Assembly: GCA_947496535.1 (NCBI GenBank)
Contig: CANMDE010000003.1
Coordinates: 186,001 to 250,000, forward strand
DNA length: 64,000 nt
Direction of reading: 5' to 3'
Origin: an uncultured Paracoccaceae bacterium
GTDB lineage: Bacteria; Pseudomonadota; Alphaproteobacteria; Rhodobacterales; Rhodobacteraceae
The translations under genes and the position numbers were made by a program. The notes under the pieces are model-generated. The model was not told the DNA's origin, did not search any database, and was given only the letters and a program-made list of their open reading frames with translations. Below are positions 44,618 to 53,154 of the stretch, piece by piece. Numbering within the stretch: position 1 is the first letter of the stretch; every line of letters starts with the position of its first letter.

Positions 44618-45205
44618 ATGGCAAAAGTAATGAGCACACAAAAGATTGTGACACCATCGGCAGAAAGCCTCGCGTCATCGGCACGTGCCGCACAAAAGGG
44701 CGGTTTGCCGCCGGTTCACCTGTGGAATCCGCCGTTTTGCGGCGATATTGATATGCGGATCGCGCGGGACGGAACGTGGTTTTACCTCGGCACGCCGATC
44801 GGACGCTTTGAATTGGTCAAACTGTTTTCAACGATTCTGCGGCGGGATGGCGATGATTACTTTCTGGTCACGCCGGTCGAGAAAGTCGGGATCACAGTTG
44901 ATGATGCCCCGTTTGTCGCGGTCGATTTTGATCATGTGGGTGACGCTCTGGTGTTTGAAACCAATGTCGGCGACACCGCGACGGCCGGCTTGGATCATCC
45001 CATCCGGGTCGTGCGCGACCCGCAGACAGGTGAGCCAAGCCCCTATATTCTGGTGCGTGCCAACCTTGAGGCGCTGATAGATCGCAAATCATTCTACCGT
45101 CTGGTCGATATCGGCGAGGAGGCAGATCACGAGGGCACGCGATGGTTCGGCGTGCGCTCGCAAGGTGTTTTCTTTCCGATTATTCCCGCAGCAGAACTGG
45201 CCTGA
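44618..45205 (+). CDS. DUF1285-family protein
   Basis: This 195-residue cytoplasmic protein has the DUF1285 core: PPVHLWNPPFCGDIDMRIAR, GTPIGRFELVKLFSTILRRD, and RWFGVRSQGVFFPI at the end. The family is common in proteobacteria and has no known function. It is divergent from moxR with 58 bp between starts. The ATG at 44618 is used; an ATG at 44630 (MSTQKIV) is an equal alternative, and neither has a clear ribosome site. Ends 3 bp from the convergent YHS gene. Confidence 0.85.
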   Translation: MAKVMSTQKIVTPSAESLASSARAAQKGGLPPVHLWNPPFCGDIDMRIARDGTWFYLGTPIGRFELVKLFSTILRRDGDDYFLVTPVEKVGITVDDAPFVAVDFDHVGDALVFETNVGDTATAGLDHPIRVVRDPQTGEPSPYILVRANLEALIDRKSFYRLVDIGEEADHEGTRWFGVRSQGVFFPIIPAAELA

Positions 45206-45207
45206 AA

Positions 45208-45669
45208 TCAGTTCAGCACGTTTGGCCAATTCGCATCGGCGGTCTCGATATGGCCGGGGATGTCGTTTTCCCAGCGCCGCTGGATACGGTTGGAATAGTT
45301 AAGATAAAGCTTTCCATCCACAATGCTCCACGCTTCTGGGATGGTGGTGGCGGTTGATCCCTTTGCCACCGCATAGGCGCAGTAGCCGCCGTATTGTGGG
45401 GCGTAAGTCTCTGGATTTGCGGCGAAAAGATCACGGTTCTCTTCGGATGAAAACTGCCATGTCGCCTCCATCCACTCATGAGTGATGGAGGCATCACCGG
45501 CCACTGGCTCCCCTTGGGTGAAGTATGCGACCGGGTCCGTGCCATCGATGGCGATCCCGTCTTCGGTATAGATGCTCGGCGCGGTCTGGGCGTGCGACGG
45601 CAAAACCGAAAGCGCAACAAGCGGTAGGGCTGCGACGAGGGATAATATCTGGCGTCTTGTGGCGGGCAT
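45208..45669 (-). CDS. YHS-domain exported protein
   Basis: This 153-residue protein begins with a signal peptide of twin-arginine appearance (PATRRQILSLVAALPLVALS, cleavage near SHAQT) and then holds a YHS-type domain (IDGTDPVAYFTQGEPVAGDA, YAPQYGGYCAYAVAKG). YHS domains often bind metals; no cofactor is shown here. A GGAGATCACC ribosome site precedes the ATG at 45669. The gene contains a 29-base near-perfect palindrome at 45464-45492. Confidence 0.85.
   Translation of the reverse strand: MPATRRQILSLVAALPLVALSVLPSHAQTAPSIYTEDGIAIDGTDPVAYFTQGEPVAGDASITHEWMEATWQFSSEENRDLFAANPETYAPQYGGYCAYAVAKGSTATTIPEAWSIVDGKLYLNYSNRIQRRWENDIPGHIETADANWPNVLN
45464..45492. repeat. Near-perfect palindrome inside the YHS gene
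   Basis: GCCTCCATC, CACTCATGAGTG and ATGGAGGC form a 14-bp hairpin or cruciform with one bulged base, within coding sequence. It encodes normal protein sequence (ASITHEWMEA), so it may be chance or an mRNA structure. Confidence 0.6.
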
Positions 45670-45835
45670 GGTGATCTCCGATTTTTCGATGGTAGCCAAG
45701 CATTTAACGAGATTTAGGATTGTTACTAGATGCCTCACTCAAGCGTTATGGATTGTCATAATCGTCGTATCGGCGCGTGGTCTTGGCTGTCTGCAACTCA
45801 AGCGGTATGGCTAGTGAAAAGCCGAAGGTCTGATC

Positions 45836-46585
45836 ATGCCGAAATTTTGCGCCAACCTGACGTGGCTGTTTCAGGAACTGCCCTTGATGGAACGGTTTGC
45901 GGTAGCCAAGGACGCGGGCTTTGACGCCGTTGAAATACTCTTTCCCTACGATGCCAATGCACAGGATATCGTTGACCAGCTGGTCCGGCATGATTTGTCG
46001 ATGGCGTTGATCAATTGCCCGCCGCCAAACTACACCGGGGGTGATCAGGGTTGGGCTGCGGTGCCGGGTCTGGAAGACCGGTTTCAGCGTGATTTCAAAC
46101 GGGCATTGCGCTATGCAAAAACACTGAACGCGCAGCATTTGCATATCATGGCGGGAGAGGCTGTTGGTGATGCTGCAAGGGCTATTTTTGTTGAGAATTT
46201 GCGCTGGGCGGCCCGTACAGCGCCCAAGCAAATGCTGACAATTGAGCCGATCAATCCAGTCGACATGCCCGGCTATTTCCTAAACGATTTCCAGTTGGCG
46301 CGAGAGGTGTTGGAGGCGGTCGATGCCCCAAATCTGCGCCTGCAATTTGACGCCTATCACGCGGCGCGTATTCATGGCGATGTGCCAGCGCTTTGGGCTG
46401 AAATGGGTGAGTATGTGGCCCATGTGCAAGTGGCCCAGACACCCGACCGGTCAGAGCCGGATCAGGGCGAAATAGACTACCCTGCCTTTTTCGCGATGCT
46501 GGATGCCGGCGGGTATGACGGTTGGATCTCGGGTGAGTACAAACCAAAGGGCGAAACTGCCGCTGGATTGAGTTGGGTGCAGTAG
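45836..46585 (+). CDS. Hydroxypyruvate isomerase-like TIM-barrel protein
   Basis: This 249-residue protein is a xylose-isomerase-like TIM barrel of the Hyi/OtnI family. Motifs include MPKFCANLTWLFQELPLMER, LTIEPINPVDMPGYFL (with the catalytic Glu of IEPIN), LRLQFDAYHA and the C-terminal GGYDGWISGEYKP (second Glu). Hyi converts hydroxypyruvate to tartronate semialdehyde; OtnI acts on 2-oxo-tetronates. No glyoxylate or tetronate genes are nearby to decide. AAGG lies seven bases before the ATG. Confidence 0.88.
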   Translation: MPKFCANLTWLFQELPLMERFAVAKDAGFDAVEILFPYDANAQDIVDQLVRHDLSMALINCPPPNYTGGDQGWAAVPGLEDRFQRDFKRALRYAKTLNAQHLHIMAGEAVGDAARAIFVENLRWAARTAPKQMLTIEPINPVDMPGYFLNDFQLAREVLEAVDAPNLRLQFDAYHAARIHGDVPALWAEMGEYVAHVQVAQTPDRSEPDQGEIDYPAFFAMLDAGGYDGWISGEYKPKGETAAGLSWVQ

Positions 46586-46855
46586 GGTGCGCAACGGTCG
46601 GTAGGTGTTGCGTGCCCCTCCGGTTCGTCAAACGGGGCGAATCGTTCGTTAACGCTGGGAAAAAAGGGTTAAAAGCGGGTCTGAAATCGGTCGGCGAAGC
46701 ATCGGCAAAACGTATGGCAGCACCGTGCGATGCCCCGTGATTGCCCCCGTTAACGCAACGCGCGGTCTCGATTGTTAACAACGGGTTAGCGTCAGTGGCA
46801 ATTGATGGTCGCGCCGGAGCCAATCGCGATCTCATTGCGCCGACAAGTTGATGTC

Positions 46856-47281
46856 TCAGGTCTTGTCTCCGGACAGACGCACGACGGTTCCCTGCGCAAC
46901 AGCACAGAGCGTTTCTTGCTCACCATCAACCGAATAAATGTGGCATTGGCAGACTGCCTGTCGCCCCGACACTGCGATGGGTTCAGCCTTCGCGCTTAGC
47001 AAAGGCCCCCTGCCTGGTTTGAGGTAGTTGATCTTGAATTCGGACGTCAGCGCATCGCTTGAAAGTGCTATGCCGCCCGCAAAAGTAATTGCGTTGTCGG
47101 CGAGATATGAGAGGAGGCCACCATGCGCGTATCCGTGTTGCTGACACAACGCGTCTCGCAGCTCCACTTGGATGATTGTGCTGGTCTGTGTAACTTCAGC
47201 CAACTCCGCCCCGATGTGCTGGCTGAATGGCTGACTGTCGAAGATTGAACTGGCGAGGCTCAGGATGTCGGGCTGCTTCAT
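46856..47281 (-). CDS. PaaI-type hotdog thioesterase
   Basis: This 141-residue protein has the hotdog fold of the PaaI/4HBT family, with QQHGYAHGGLLSYLADNAIT at about residues 48-67 (the HGG segment with the active-site Asp/Glu region) and LTSEFKINYLKPGRG. It would hydrolyse acyl-CoA or phenylacetyl-CoA-type thioesters; the substrate is unknown. The ATG at 47281 is preferred to 47311 because of AAGGA eight bases upstream. Confidence 0.87.
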   Translation of the reverse strand: MKQPDILSLASSIFDSQPFSQHIGAELAEVTQTSTIIQVELRDALCQQHGYAHGGLLSYLADNAITFAGGIALSSDALTSEFKINYLKPGRGPLLSAKAEPIAVSGRQAVCQCHIYSVDGEQETLCAVAQGTVVRLSGDKT

Positions 47282-47587
47282 ATCGGCCTTCCTTTGAGTG
47301 GTCTTTGTCATTGCCGCATTTGTTTAGCGTGTATGATCGGATCAATCGTATTTCGTCGGGGCCTGCTGATCGCCTTCTTGAACGGGCTCAATTAGATCGA
47401 TGCCATGGTATCAGATTTTTCGGTAGGCACTGTGGAACGTCAGGTGATTTTAACCTTCACGTCTGGACACTGACCAGAAACAGAAAAAGTGACAAAGCTG
47501 TCCGTCGTGGGTACAGCAGCGAAAGTGTCAAAGGAGCCCACTTTACCCAATGCTGCATCCCGCGCGTGCCGTCGAGATATGGAAAGG
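47282..47587. other. Intergenic stretch without a supported gene
   Basis: About 306 bp between the thioesterase and the DUF6152-like gene, both on the minus strand. It should carry the thioesterase promoter. The only long open frame, 47227-47610 on the plus strand, overlaps both gene ends and has no recognisable sequence or ribosome site. Confidence 0.5.
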
Positions 47588-48685
47588 CTATTCAGTCCGC
47601 TCGTCCGTAAGGTCTTCACAGGCGTAGTCTTCATAGGAATCTGATGTCAGTGTGACTTCGTCCGACCCCTCAAAGGGTGTTTCAAGGTAGAGCGGATCGA
47701 CAAATGAATATTCCCGCGTCAGCACTGTGCCATCCTCATTCAGCGTGAATTGTTCTATGACGGTTAGTTCTTCGCTGTTTTTTACGGTTTGTGGACCACC
47801 GCCGCCCGCTGGTGGTTCCGGACGATCAGCTTGTTCCTCACCTTCAGTATCCCCTCCGCGCGGAGGGCTCGGGGCCATAATCCAGCCTTCGTCAAATCCG
47901 GTCGTCGTCACAACCAACGTATCACCGTCCCATTCGCCCACAGAATATCCTGCGCGGCTGGGTACGAAATCATCAGGCATGTCGCTGCCATCGAGATGGA
48001 TCGTGCGTTCCAAATCCATAAATCCGTAGCTTATGGTAATTTCGGTGTCGGACTGGGCGATGGAATTCACCATGCCGTTAAAGGTCCAATCCATCGCGAT
48101 GTTTGTTATCTGACAATTCAGGCGCGGATTCTCGTCCGAAGTTGCGTTGGCAACCGCAGACATGCCAGCCTCGGTCAGGGACGTGGTTGGCCTCTCACCA
48201 CTACGTTCCTGCGGGTTTGCCATTGCCCAATTGCCGTCAATATTGGGTGTACCATCTTCCCGAACAATCTCGCGTTCCGCTACATCGACCGTGCCGTCAT
48301 CGCCAATGGTATCTTGGCGATCCAACGTCATACCATCTGCAAAGGTAATCTTGGTCAATTGACACGTCGTGGGATCGTCCCAATCAGGGGAACCAAGGAC
48401 GGTAATCTCGCTCCCGATTTCAAACATCTCTTCGGTCCAACCGCCGCGTTTCAAAGTGGATCCGGATTCCATGGCGCAGCGCATGTTGATCACTTCGCCG
48501 TTCTCGTCGGTGACATCAAAATAGACATAAGCATGTGGGTTAACGAGGCTGATGCGCGTAACGTTACCCGTCAATTCGTTTTCTATACTCATGTCGAATT
48601 GACCGCTGATACCGTGGTGGGCCATGACGACCAGCGGCGCGGCGCATAGGGTTGCGGTCAGTCCAAGGATTCGTAGATTTAACAT
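47588..48685 (-). CDS. DUF6152-like exported protein
   Basis: This 365-residue protein has a signal peptide (MLNLRILGLTATLCAAPLVV, cleavage near MAHHG) and a mature N-terminus HHGISGQFDMSIENELTGNV, in the pattern of DUF6152 proteins, whose members start their mature part with HH. The rest is beta-rich (VNPHAYVYFDVTDENGE, GYSVGEWDGDTLVVTTTGFD) with an acidic Pro/Gly-rich insert near residue 285 (DRPEPPAGGGGPQ). The paired histidines could be a metal site. No partner gene is evident. Confidence 0.8.
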   Translation of the reverse strand: MLNLRILGLTATLCAAPLVVMAHHGISGQFDMSIENELTGNVTRISLVNPHAYVYFDVTDENGEVINMRCAMESGSTLKRGGWTEEMFEIGSEITVLGSPDWDDPTTCQLTKITFADGMTLDRQDTIGDDGTVDVAEREIVREDGTPNIDGNWAMANPQERSGERPTTSLTEAGMSAVANATSDENPRLNCQITNIAMDWTFNGMVNSIAQSDTEITISYGFMDLERTIHLDGSDMPDDFVPSRAGYSVGEWDGDTLVVTTTGFDEGWIMAPSPPRGGDTEGEEQADRPEPPAGGGGPQTVKNSEELTVIEQFTLNEDGTVLTREYSFVDPLYLETPFEGSDEVTLTSDSYEDYACEDLTDERTE

Positions 48686-49187
48686 GGTCTTATGTCCTCA
48701 CTTAGATAAAGAGGGGAAGGCGTCACGGCGCCTTGTTCATGGTCACTAAACGATGGCGGCGCGTGTTTCCGTCGCTTGATGTTTGGAAAACGTGATAGTC
48801 GACTGGCGACCAATCACCCGCGAAAGCCACGAATCATGGTTGTTGATGTCGATGTCAGCAAGCCAAAAAAGCGGTCATTTGCGTAGCCGCAACGGAAGCT
48901 CACTTTGTCTCGCGTCTTAATGTTTCGTGCGTAATGCGACGAAAGGTTGGTTTGAAATCCACCGAGATTGGACGCGTCGAACGGCTGTTTCGACGAGACG
49001 GGCCGCATCGCAGCAGTAAGTTTTCCGCAACTGCGAGGGAATGCTGCGGCAGCAATAGCTCCATCTGCACAAGTCCGGTGTGTCGTGCCGTTGCGGCAAC
49101 ACCGTTGCGGGGGCTGGTGAGGTGGGGTGACAATGTTGGCGGTCTCCGGTAGGGCGGGGTCAAATTCCATCATTTCCAGGATGCCCC
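48686..49187. other. Intergenic stretch without a supported gene
   Basis: This 502-bp gap separates the divergent DUF6152-like and SulP genes and must carry both promoters. Short open frames here (such as 48934-49152) have no ribosome site, no family match that I recognise, and arginine- and cysteine-rich composition typical of random GC-rich reading. Confidence 0.55.
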
Positions 49188-50810
49188 ATGGCCCGTGCCC
49201 TTTTAGCAAGTTTTGCTGATAGTCTTTCGCTTCGTGACCCGAATGCTCCTTTGACGCCAGCGCAGTTGCGTATCGATGTCTTGTCGGGCCTTACCGTTGC
49301 CCTGGCACTTGTACCGGAGGCGGTCGCCTTTGCCTTTGTGGCCGGTGTTGAACCGCTGGTGGGTCTTTATGCGGCGTTCATTGTCGGGTTGATCACGGCT
49401 GTCTTTGGTGGCCGCCCCGGGATGATCTCGGGTGCGACTGGTGCATTGGCCGTTGTGATGGTCAGTTTGGTGGCTGAACACGGGGTAGAGTATCTTTTTG
49501 CGACTGTCGTCCTGATGGGCTTGATACAGATATTTGTCGGCATCATGCGGTGGGGGAAGTTCATTCGCCTTGTGCCGCATCCGGTGATGCTGGGGTTTGT
49601 GAATGGCCTTGCTATCGTTATTTTCCTGGCGCAATTGGGCCAGTTTCAGGTGCCCGGCACCGCAGAGGCATCGGGTCACGGGATGGCAAGTGGCGAATGG
49701 CTGTCGGGCGGGCCGTTGGCCTTGATGCTTGGCCTTGTGGCGCTGACCATGGCTATCATCTGGGTCATGCCGCGGATTACAAACGCGGTTCCCGCACCGC
49801 TTGCCGGGATCGGAATTGTCGCGGCTATTGTGATTGGCTTCGGGCTTGATGTGCCGCTGGTTGGTGATCTGGCCAGCATCGAAGGGGGACTGCCACCTTT
49901 CCATATTCCGGTCGTTCCGCTGAACTGGGAGACGTTTGAAATCATCCTGCCATACGCGCTGATCCTGTCGGCCATCGGGCTGATCGAAAGCCTTTTGACC
50001 CTGAACCTTGTGGGCGAGATGACCGGCAAGCGCGGCGGGGCGAGCCAGGAATGTATTGCCCAAGGCGCTGCCAATACCGTGACCGGCTTTTTTGGCGGGA
50101 TGGGCGGTTGTGCCATGATCGGCCAATCCATGATCAACGTGAAATCCGGTGGCCGCACGCGGGTTGCCGGGATTGCCGCTGCGTTGTTCCTGCTGGCATT
50201 CATCCTGTTCGCGAGCAGCCTGATCGAGCGTATCCCGCTCGCCGCCCTTGTGGGCGTGATGTTCATGGTGGTGATCGGGACCTTTGCATGGAATTCGCTG
50301 CGGATTTTGCGCAAAGTGCCACGCACGGACGCTTTTGTGACCATCCTCGTGACCATTGTGACCGTTGCAACCGATCTGGCGACGGCTGTTGTCGTCGGTG
50401 TCATCGTTTCGGCCTTGGCCTATGCGTGGAGCAATGCAACACGCATTCACGCCATCAAACGCGAGAGCAAGACGGAGGCGGGTGCGCAGGTGTATGAAGT
50501 GCAGGGGCCGCTGTTTTTTGGCTCAGCTGACGGGTTCATGGAGATCTTCGACGTTGAGAGCGATCCGGACGTTGTGATCGTCGACTTTGCCGCGAGCCGC
50601 GTTGCCGATCAATCGGCATTGCAAGCAATCGAGGCCGTCGCCCAAAAATATGAGGCCGCAGGCAAGGCTATCCAGCTGCGCCACCTGAGCCGTGATTGTC
50701 ATCAGCTTCTGTCAAAGGCTGGGCATTTGATGATCGATAGTGATGATGACCCGGACTATGAATTGGCGGTGGATTACAGTGTGAGAACCGGAATTATCGG
50801 CGGGCACTAA
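49188..50810 (+). CDS. SulP-family anion transporter with STAS domain
   Basis: This 540-residue protein has about eleven to thirteen membrane helices ([60 protein letters not shown]) and a C-terminal STAS domain from about residue 430 ([20 protein letters not shown]). SulP carriers take up sulfate, bicarbonate or other anions, often with Na+ or H+; the ion here is not shown. CAGGA precedes the ATG at good spacing. A 415-codon frame on the opposite strand is a shadow of the biased codon use. Confidence 0.92.
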   Translation: MARALLASFADSLSLRDPNAPLTPAQLRIDVLSGLTVALALVPEAVAFAFVAGVEPLVGLYAAFIVGLITAVFGGRPGMISGATGALAVVMVSLVAEHGVEYLFATVVLMGLIQIFVGIMRWGKFIRLVPHPVMLGFVNGLAIVIFLAQLGQFQVPGTAEASGHGMASGEWLSGGPLALMLGLVALTMAIIWVMPRITNAVPAPLAGIGIVAAIVIGFGLDVPLVGDLASIEGGLPPFHIPVVPLNWETFEIILPYALILSAIGLIESLLTLNLVGEMTGKRGGASQECIAQGAANTVTGFFGGMGGCAMIGQSMINVKSGGRTRVAGIAAALFLLAFILFASSLIERIPLAALVGVMFMVVIGTFAWNSLRILRKVPRTDAFVTILVTIVTVATDLATAVVVGVIVSALAYAWSNATRIHAIKRESKTEAGAQVYEVQGPLFFGSADGFMEIFDVESDPDVVIVDFAASRVADQSALQAIEAVAQKYEAAGKAIQLRHLSRDCHQLLSKAGHLMIDSDDDPDYELAVDYSVRTGIIGGH

Positions 50811-50887
50811 TGCTTGCCGGAAACGCTGTTTTTTCGTAATGTCGGCGGTGTCACTCGCCGGGTTCACGGCGGACAATACCTAAGAGT

Positions 50888-51139
50888 ATGAGAATGAAGT
50901 TGATGGATTTTGCTGTCTATGAACAGCAATTGAAGTGGGCTGCACTTGGGCTGGGGATTGGCAGCACCTTGTGCGTGGTTCAGGGCTGGCATTTGGGGGC
51001 AATGATTTTCAGCCTGCCGTTTTGTCTGATCTGGATGTATTGCGGCTGGTTGCGCGGGGAACGTCAGTTGAAATATATCAACATGCTGTTTGCCGTTTTG
51101 TACGTTTATGGTCTCGGGCGTTATTTTTTGATGGTCTAA
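50888..51139 (+). CDS. Small membrane protein, unknown
   Basis: This 83-residue protein has two to three hydrophobic helices (WAALGLGIGSTLCVVQGWHL, MIFSLPFCLIWMYCGWL, YINMLFAVLYVYGLGRYF). I do not recognise a characterised family. It overlaps the 3' end of the convergent flavin reductase gene by 4 bp. A MRMKLMDF start at 50888 and an ATG at 50903 are both possible. Confidence 0.7.
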   Translation: MRMKLMDFAVYEQQLKWAALGLGIGSTLCVVQGWHLGAMIFSLPFCLIWMYCGWLRGERQLKYINMLFAVLYVYGLGRYFLMV

Positions 51140-51744
51140 CTGTCACCCGGTCGCGTCAGGCTGAATACCTCGCGGATGACGGAATAGTCTTTGTACCCAA
51201 GCCGTGTCAGCGGGTTGAACTGGGCCACATCGAACATGCCGTCGTTCAGGCAATCATCCCGCAGATGGACACCGGTCACTTCGCCGAACACGGTGAAATT
51301 GGCCTCACCGGGAAGTTTGACGATTTGGGTGAGCTTGCATTCCAACGTCGCCGGGGCGTTCGCGACCCGTGCGCAGGGGATGGTTTCGCAGGCTGTCTTG
51401 TCGATACCGGCAAGGGCGAACTCGTCCACATCCTTGTCCCATGGGCCGGAGGTACGGTTCATCACATCCCGCATCGCGTATTCGACGATGTTGACGGCAA
51501 AAACGCCCGTGTCGCGGATATTCGACACGCTGTCCTTGGTGTCGCCCCGGTCGGGTTTCGCGCTGGTTGAGGCGAACATGACCTGCGGCGGTTCGTAAGC
51601 TACGGCGTTGAAGAACGAATACGGGGCCAGATTGTCCGATCCGTCAGCGCCCCGAGTCGAAATCCAACCGATGGGCCGGGGGGTCACGACGGCATTGAAC
51701 GGGTTGTGTGGCAACCCGTGCCCGTTTTTGGGTTCATAAAACAT
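51136..51744 (-). CDS. Flavin reductase-family protein (FMN-binding)
   Basis: This 202-residue protein has the FMN-binding split-barrel pattern: VTPRPIGWISTRGADGSDNL, YSFFNAVAYEPPQVMFAS, KDSVSNIRDTGVFAVNIVEY and HLRDDCLNDGMFDVAQFNPL. It probably reduces FMN or is an FMN-dependent oxidoreductase subunit. The frame is open far upstream, across an unrelated gene; the ATG at 51744 gives the family-like start MFYEPKNGHGLPHNPFN. Confidence 0.88.
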   Translation of the reverse strand: MFYEPKNGHGLPHNPFNAVVTPRPIGWISTRGADGSDNLAPYSFFNAVAYEPPQVMFASTSAKPDRGDTKDSVSNIRDTGVFAVNIVEYAMRDVMNRTSGPWDKDVDEFALAGIDKTACETIPCARVANAPATLECKLTQIVKLPGEANFTVFGEVTGVHLRDDCLNDGMFDVAQFNPLTRLGYKDYSVIREVFSLTRPGDS

Positions 51745-51813
51745 GATGCAGACTTTTCCTTGACTTGGCATAGGGGTAGCGTGGCGCAACGGCCTTGACC
51801 AGATGAAAGACAC

Positions 51814-52320
51814 ATGCAGCAAGCAGCCATTGTTCTGGCCGAGGAGACGGCAAATGACTGGTGGGAAGTCGAAGCGCTTTACGATTTGTGTTTCGCTCCG
51901 GGCCGGTCTGCTTTGTCGTCCTACCGCTTGCGGGACGGGGTGGACCCGATTGGCGCGCTTTGTCTGACGGCAAGGGATGCAGACGGGGTTTTGGCGGGTG
52001 CGGTGCGGAATTGGCCGGTTCTTGTTGATGATACCAAGGCCATTCTGCTGGGGCCGATAGCCGTACACCCGACCCGCCAGGGCGAAGGGATCGCGGCGCT
52101 TTTGATGCAGCATTGTCTGACCGTGGCCCGTGAAACGGGCTGGGAGCGGATCATGCTGGTGGGCGATGGGCCTTATTACGCGCGGTTTGGATTTCACATA
52201 CTGCCAGGCGTCGAAATGCCGCCCCCAACCAACCCGGATCGGGTTTTGGGCGCGGCCCTGATTGACGGCGCCTGGGACGATGTTTTTGGGCCGGTCCGGC
52301 CAGCGCGCGATTGCAATTAG
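51814..52320 (+). CDS. GNAT-family N-acetyltransferase (YhbS-like)
   Basis: This 168-residue acetyltransferase has the coenzyme A motif LGPIAVHPTRQGEGIAALLM at about residues 79-98 and GWERIMLVGDGPYYARFGFH, as in the YhbS group. Its substrate is unknown. It is divergent from the flavin reductase gene and followed after 24 bp by the EcsC-family gene. Confidence 0.87.
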   Translation: MQQAAIVLAEETANDWWEVEALYDLCFAPGRSALSSYRLRDGVDPIGALCLTARDADGVLAGAVRNWPVLVDDTKAILLGPIAVHPTRQGEGIAALLMQHCLTVARETGWERIMLVGDGPYYARFGFHILPGVEMPPPTNPDRVLGAALIDGAWDDVFGPVRPARDCN

Positions 52321-52344
52321 ATGTGAAGTGCCCATGTTTAGATC

Positions 52345-53154
52345 ATGGATATTGATCTGGATAATTTGAAAGACGTCACTTTTGACGATGCAAAAGAGCC
52401 GCTTGATGATGTGGCATTGGAAGAAATAGCCACGCTTGCAGCCAAACAACACAAGGCCAATGGTGGCCTGATGACGGCTATCAATTTTGTCGGTGGGCAG
52501 GTGGAGGACGGGCTGAAACTGTTGCCTCAATCGGTGCGCGCGCAACTGGATACAGTCGCGCGGCGTGCGCTTCGCCAAAGTTACGACATGGCGCATCGGT
52601 CCCGTAGTGGTGCGGGCGAAAAGGTTGGATCAGACCGGTTGCACCGCGTTGCAGGGACGCTATCGGGCGCTGTGGGTGGCTTGGGCGGTTTGCCGACGGC
52701 CTTGGCAGAACTGCCGCTTGCGACCACATTGATTTTCCGCGCGGTCCAGTCTGTTGCCGCAGAACATGGCGAAGACCCGGATGCAGAGGAAACCCGTATG
52801 GAATGCCTCGCGGTGTTTGGCGCTGGTGGTCCGGGCACTGACGATGACGGTGTGGATACGTCCTTTATCGGCGCCCGACTTAGTCTGACCGGTCCGGCGC
52901 TGAACAAGCTGATTGCGAAAGTTGCCCCGCGTTTTGCTGCCGTACTGTCGCAGAAGCTTGCATCGCAAGCCGTCCCTGTATTGGGTGCTGCGGCTGGTGC
53001 GGGGACGAATTATGCTTTCGTCAATTACTACGTCTCCATCGCGCATGTGCATTTCGGATTGCGCCGATTGGGCCGCAAACATGGAAGCGACGCTGTGTTG
53101 GAGGAATTCCACCGCGTTCTGGCCGAAGCCAAAGTGCCGGTAAACCTGAACTAG
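52345..53154 (+). CDS. EcsC-family protein
   Basis: This 269-residue protein has the EcsC-type core: GTLSGAVGGLGGLPTALAEL near residue 110 and AVPVLGAAAGAGTNYAFVNY near 210, with amphipathic helices. EcsC of Bacillus is a poorly understood protein encoded next to an ABC transporter; no transporter is adjacent here. It converges on ptsP with a 4-bp overlap of the stop codons. Confidence 0.85.
   Translation: MDIDLDNLKDVTFDDAKEPLDDVALEEIATLAAKQHKANGGLMTAINFVGGQVEDGLKLLPQSVRAQLDTVARRALRQSYDMAHRSRSGAGEKVGSDRLHRVAGTLSGAVGGLGGLPTALAELPLATTLIFRAVQSVAAEHGEDPDAEETRMECLAVFGAGGPGTDDDGVDTSFIGARLSLTGPALNKLIAKVAPRFAAVLSQKLASQAVPVLGAAAGAGTNYAFVNYYVSIAHVHFGLRRLGRKHGSDAVLEEFHRVLAEAKVPVNLN

Noticed and set aside
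49203..50450. 415-codon open frame on the minus strand
   Set aside because: It is the antisense shadow of the SulP gene; its His/Gln/Arg-rich composition is typical of a shadow.
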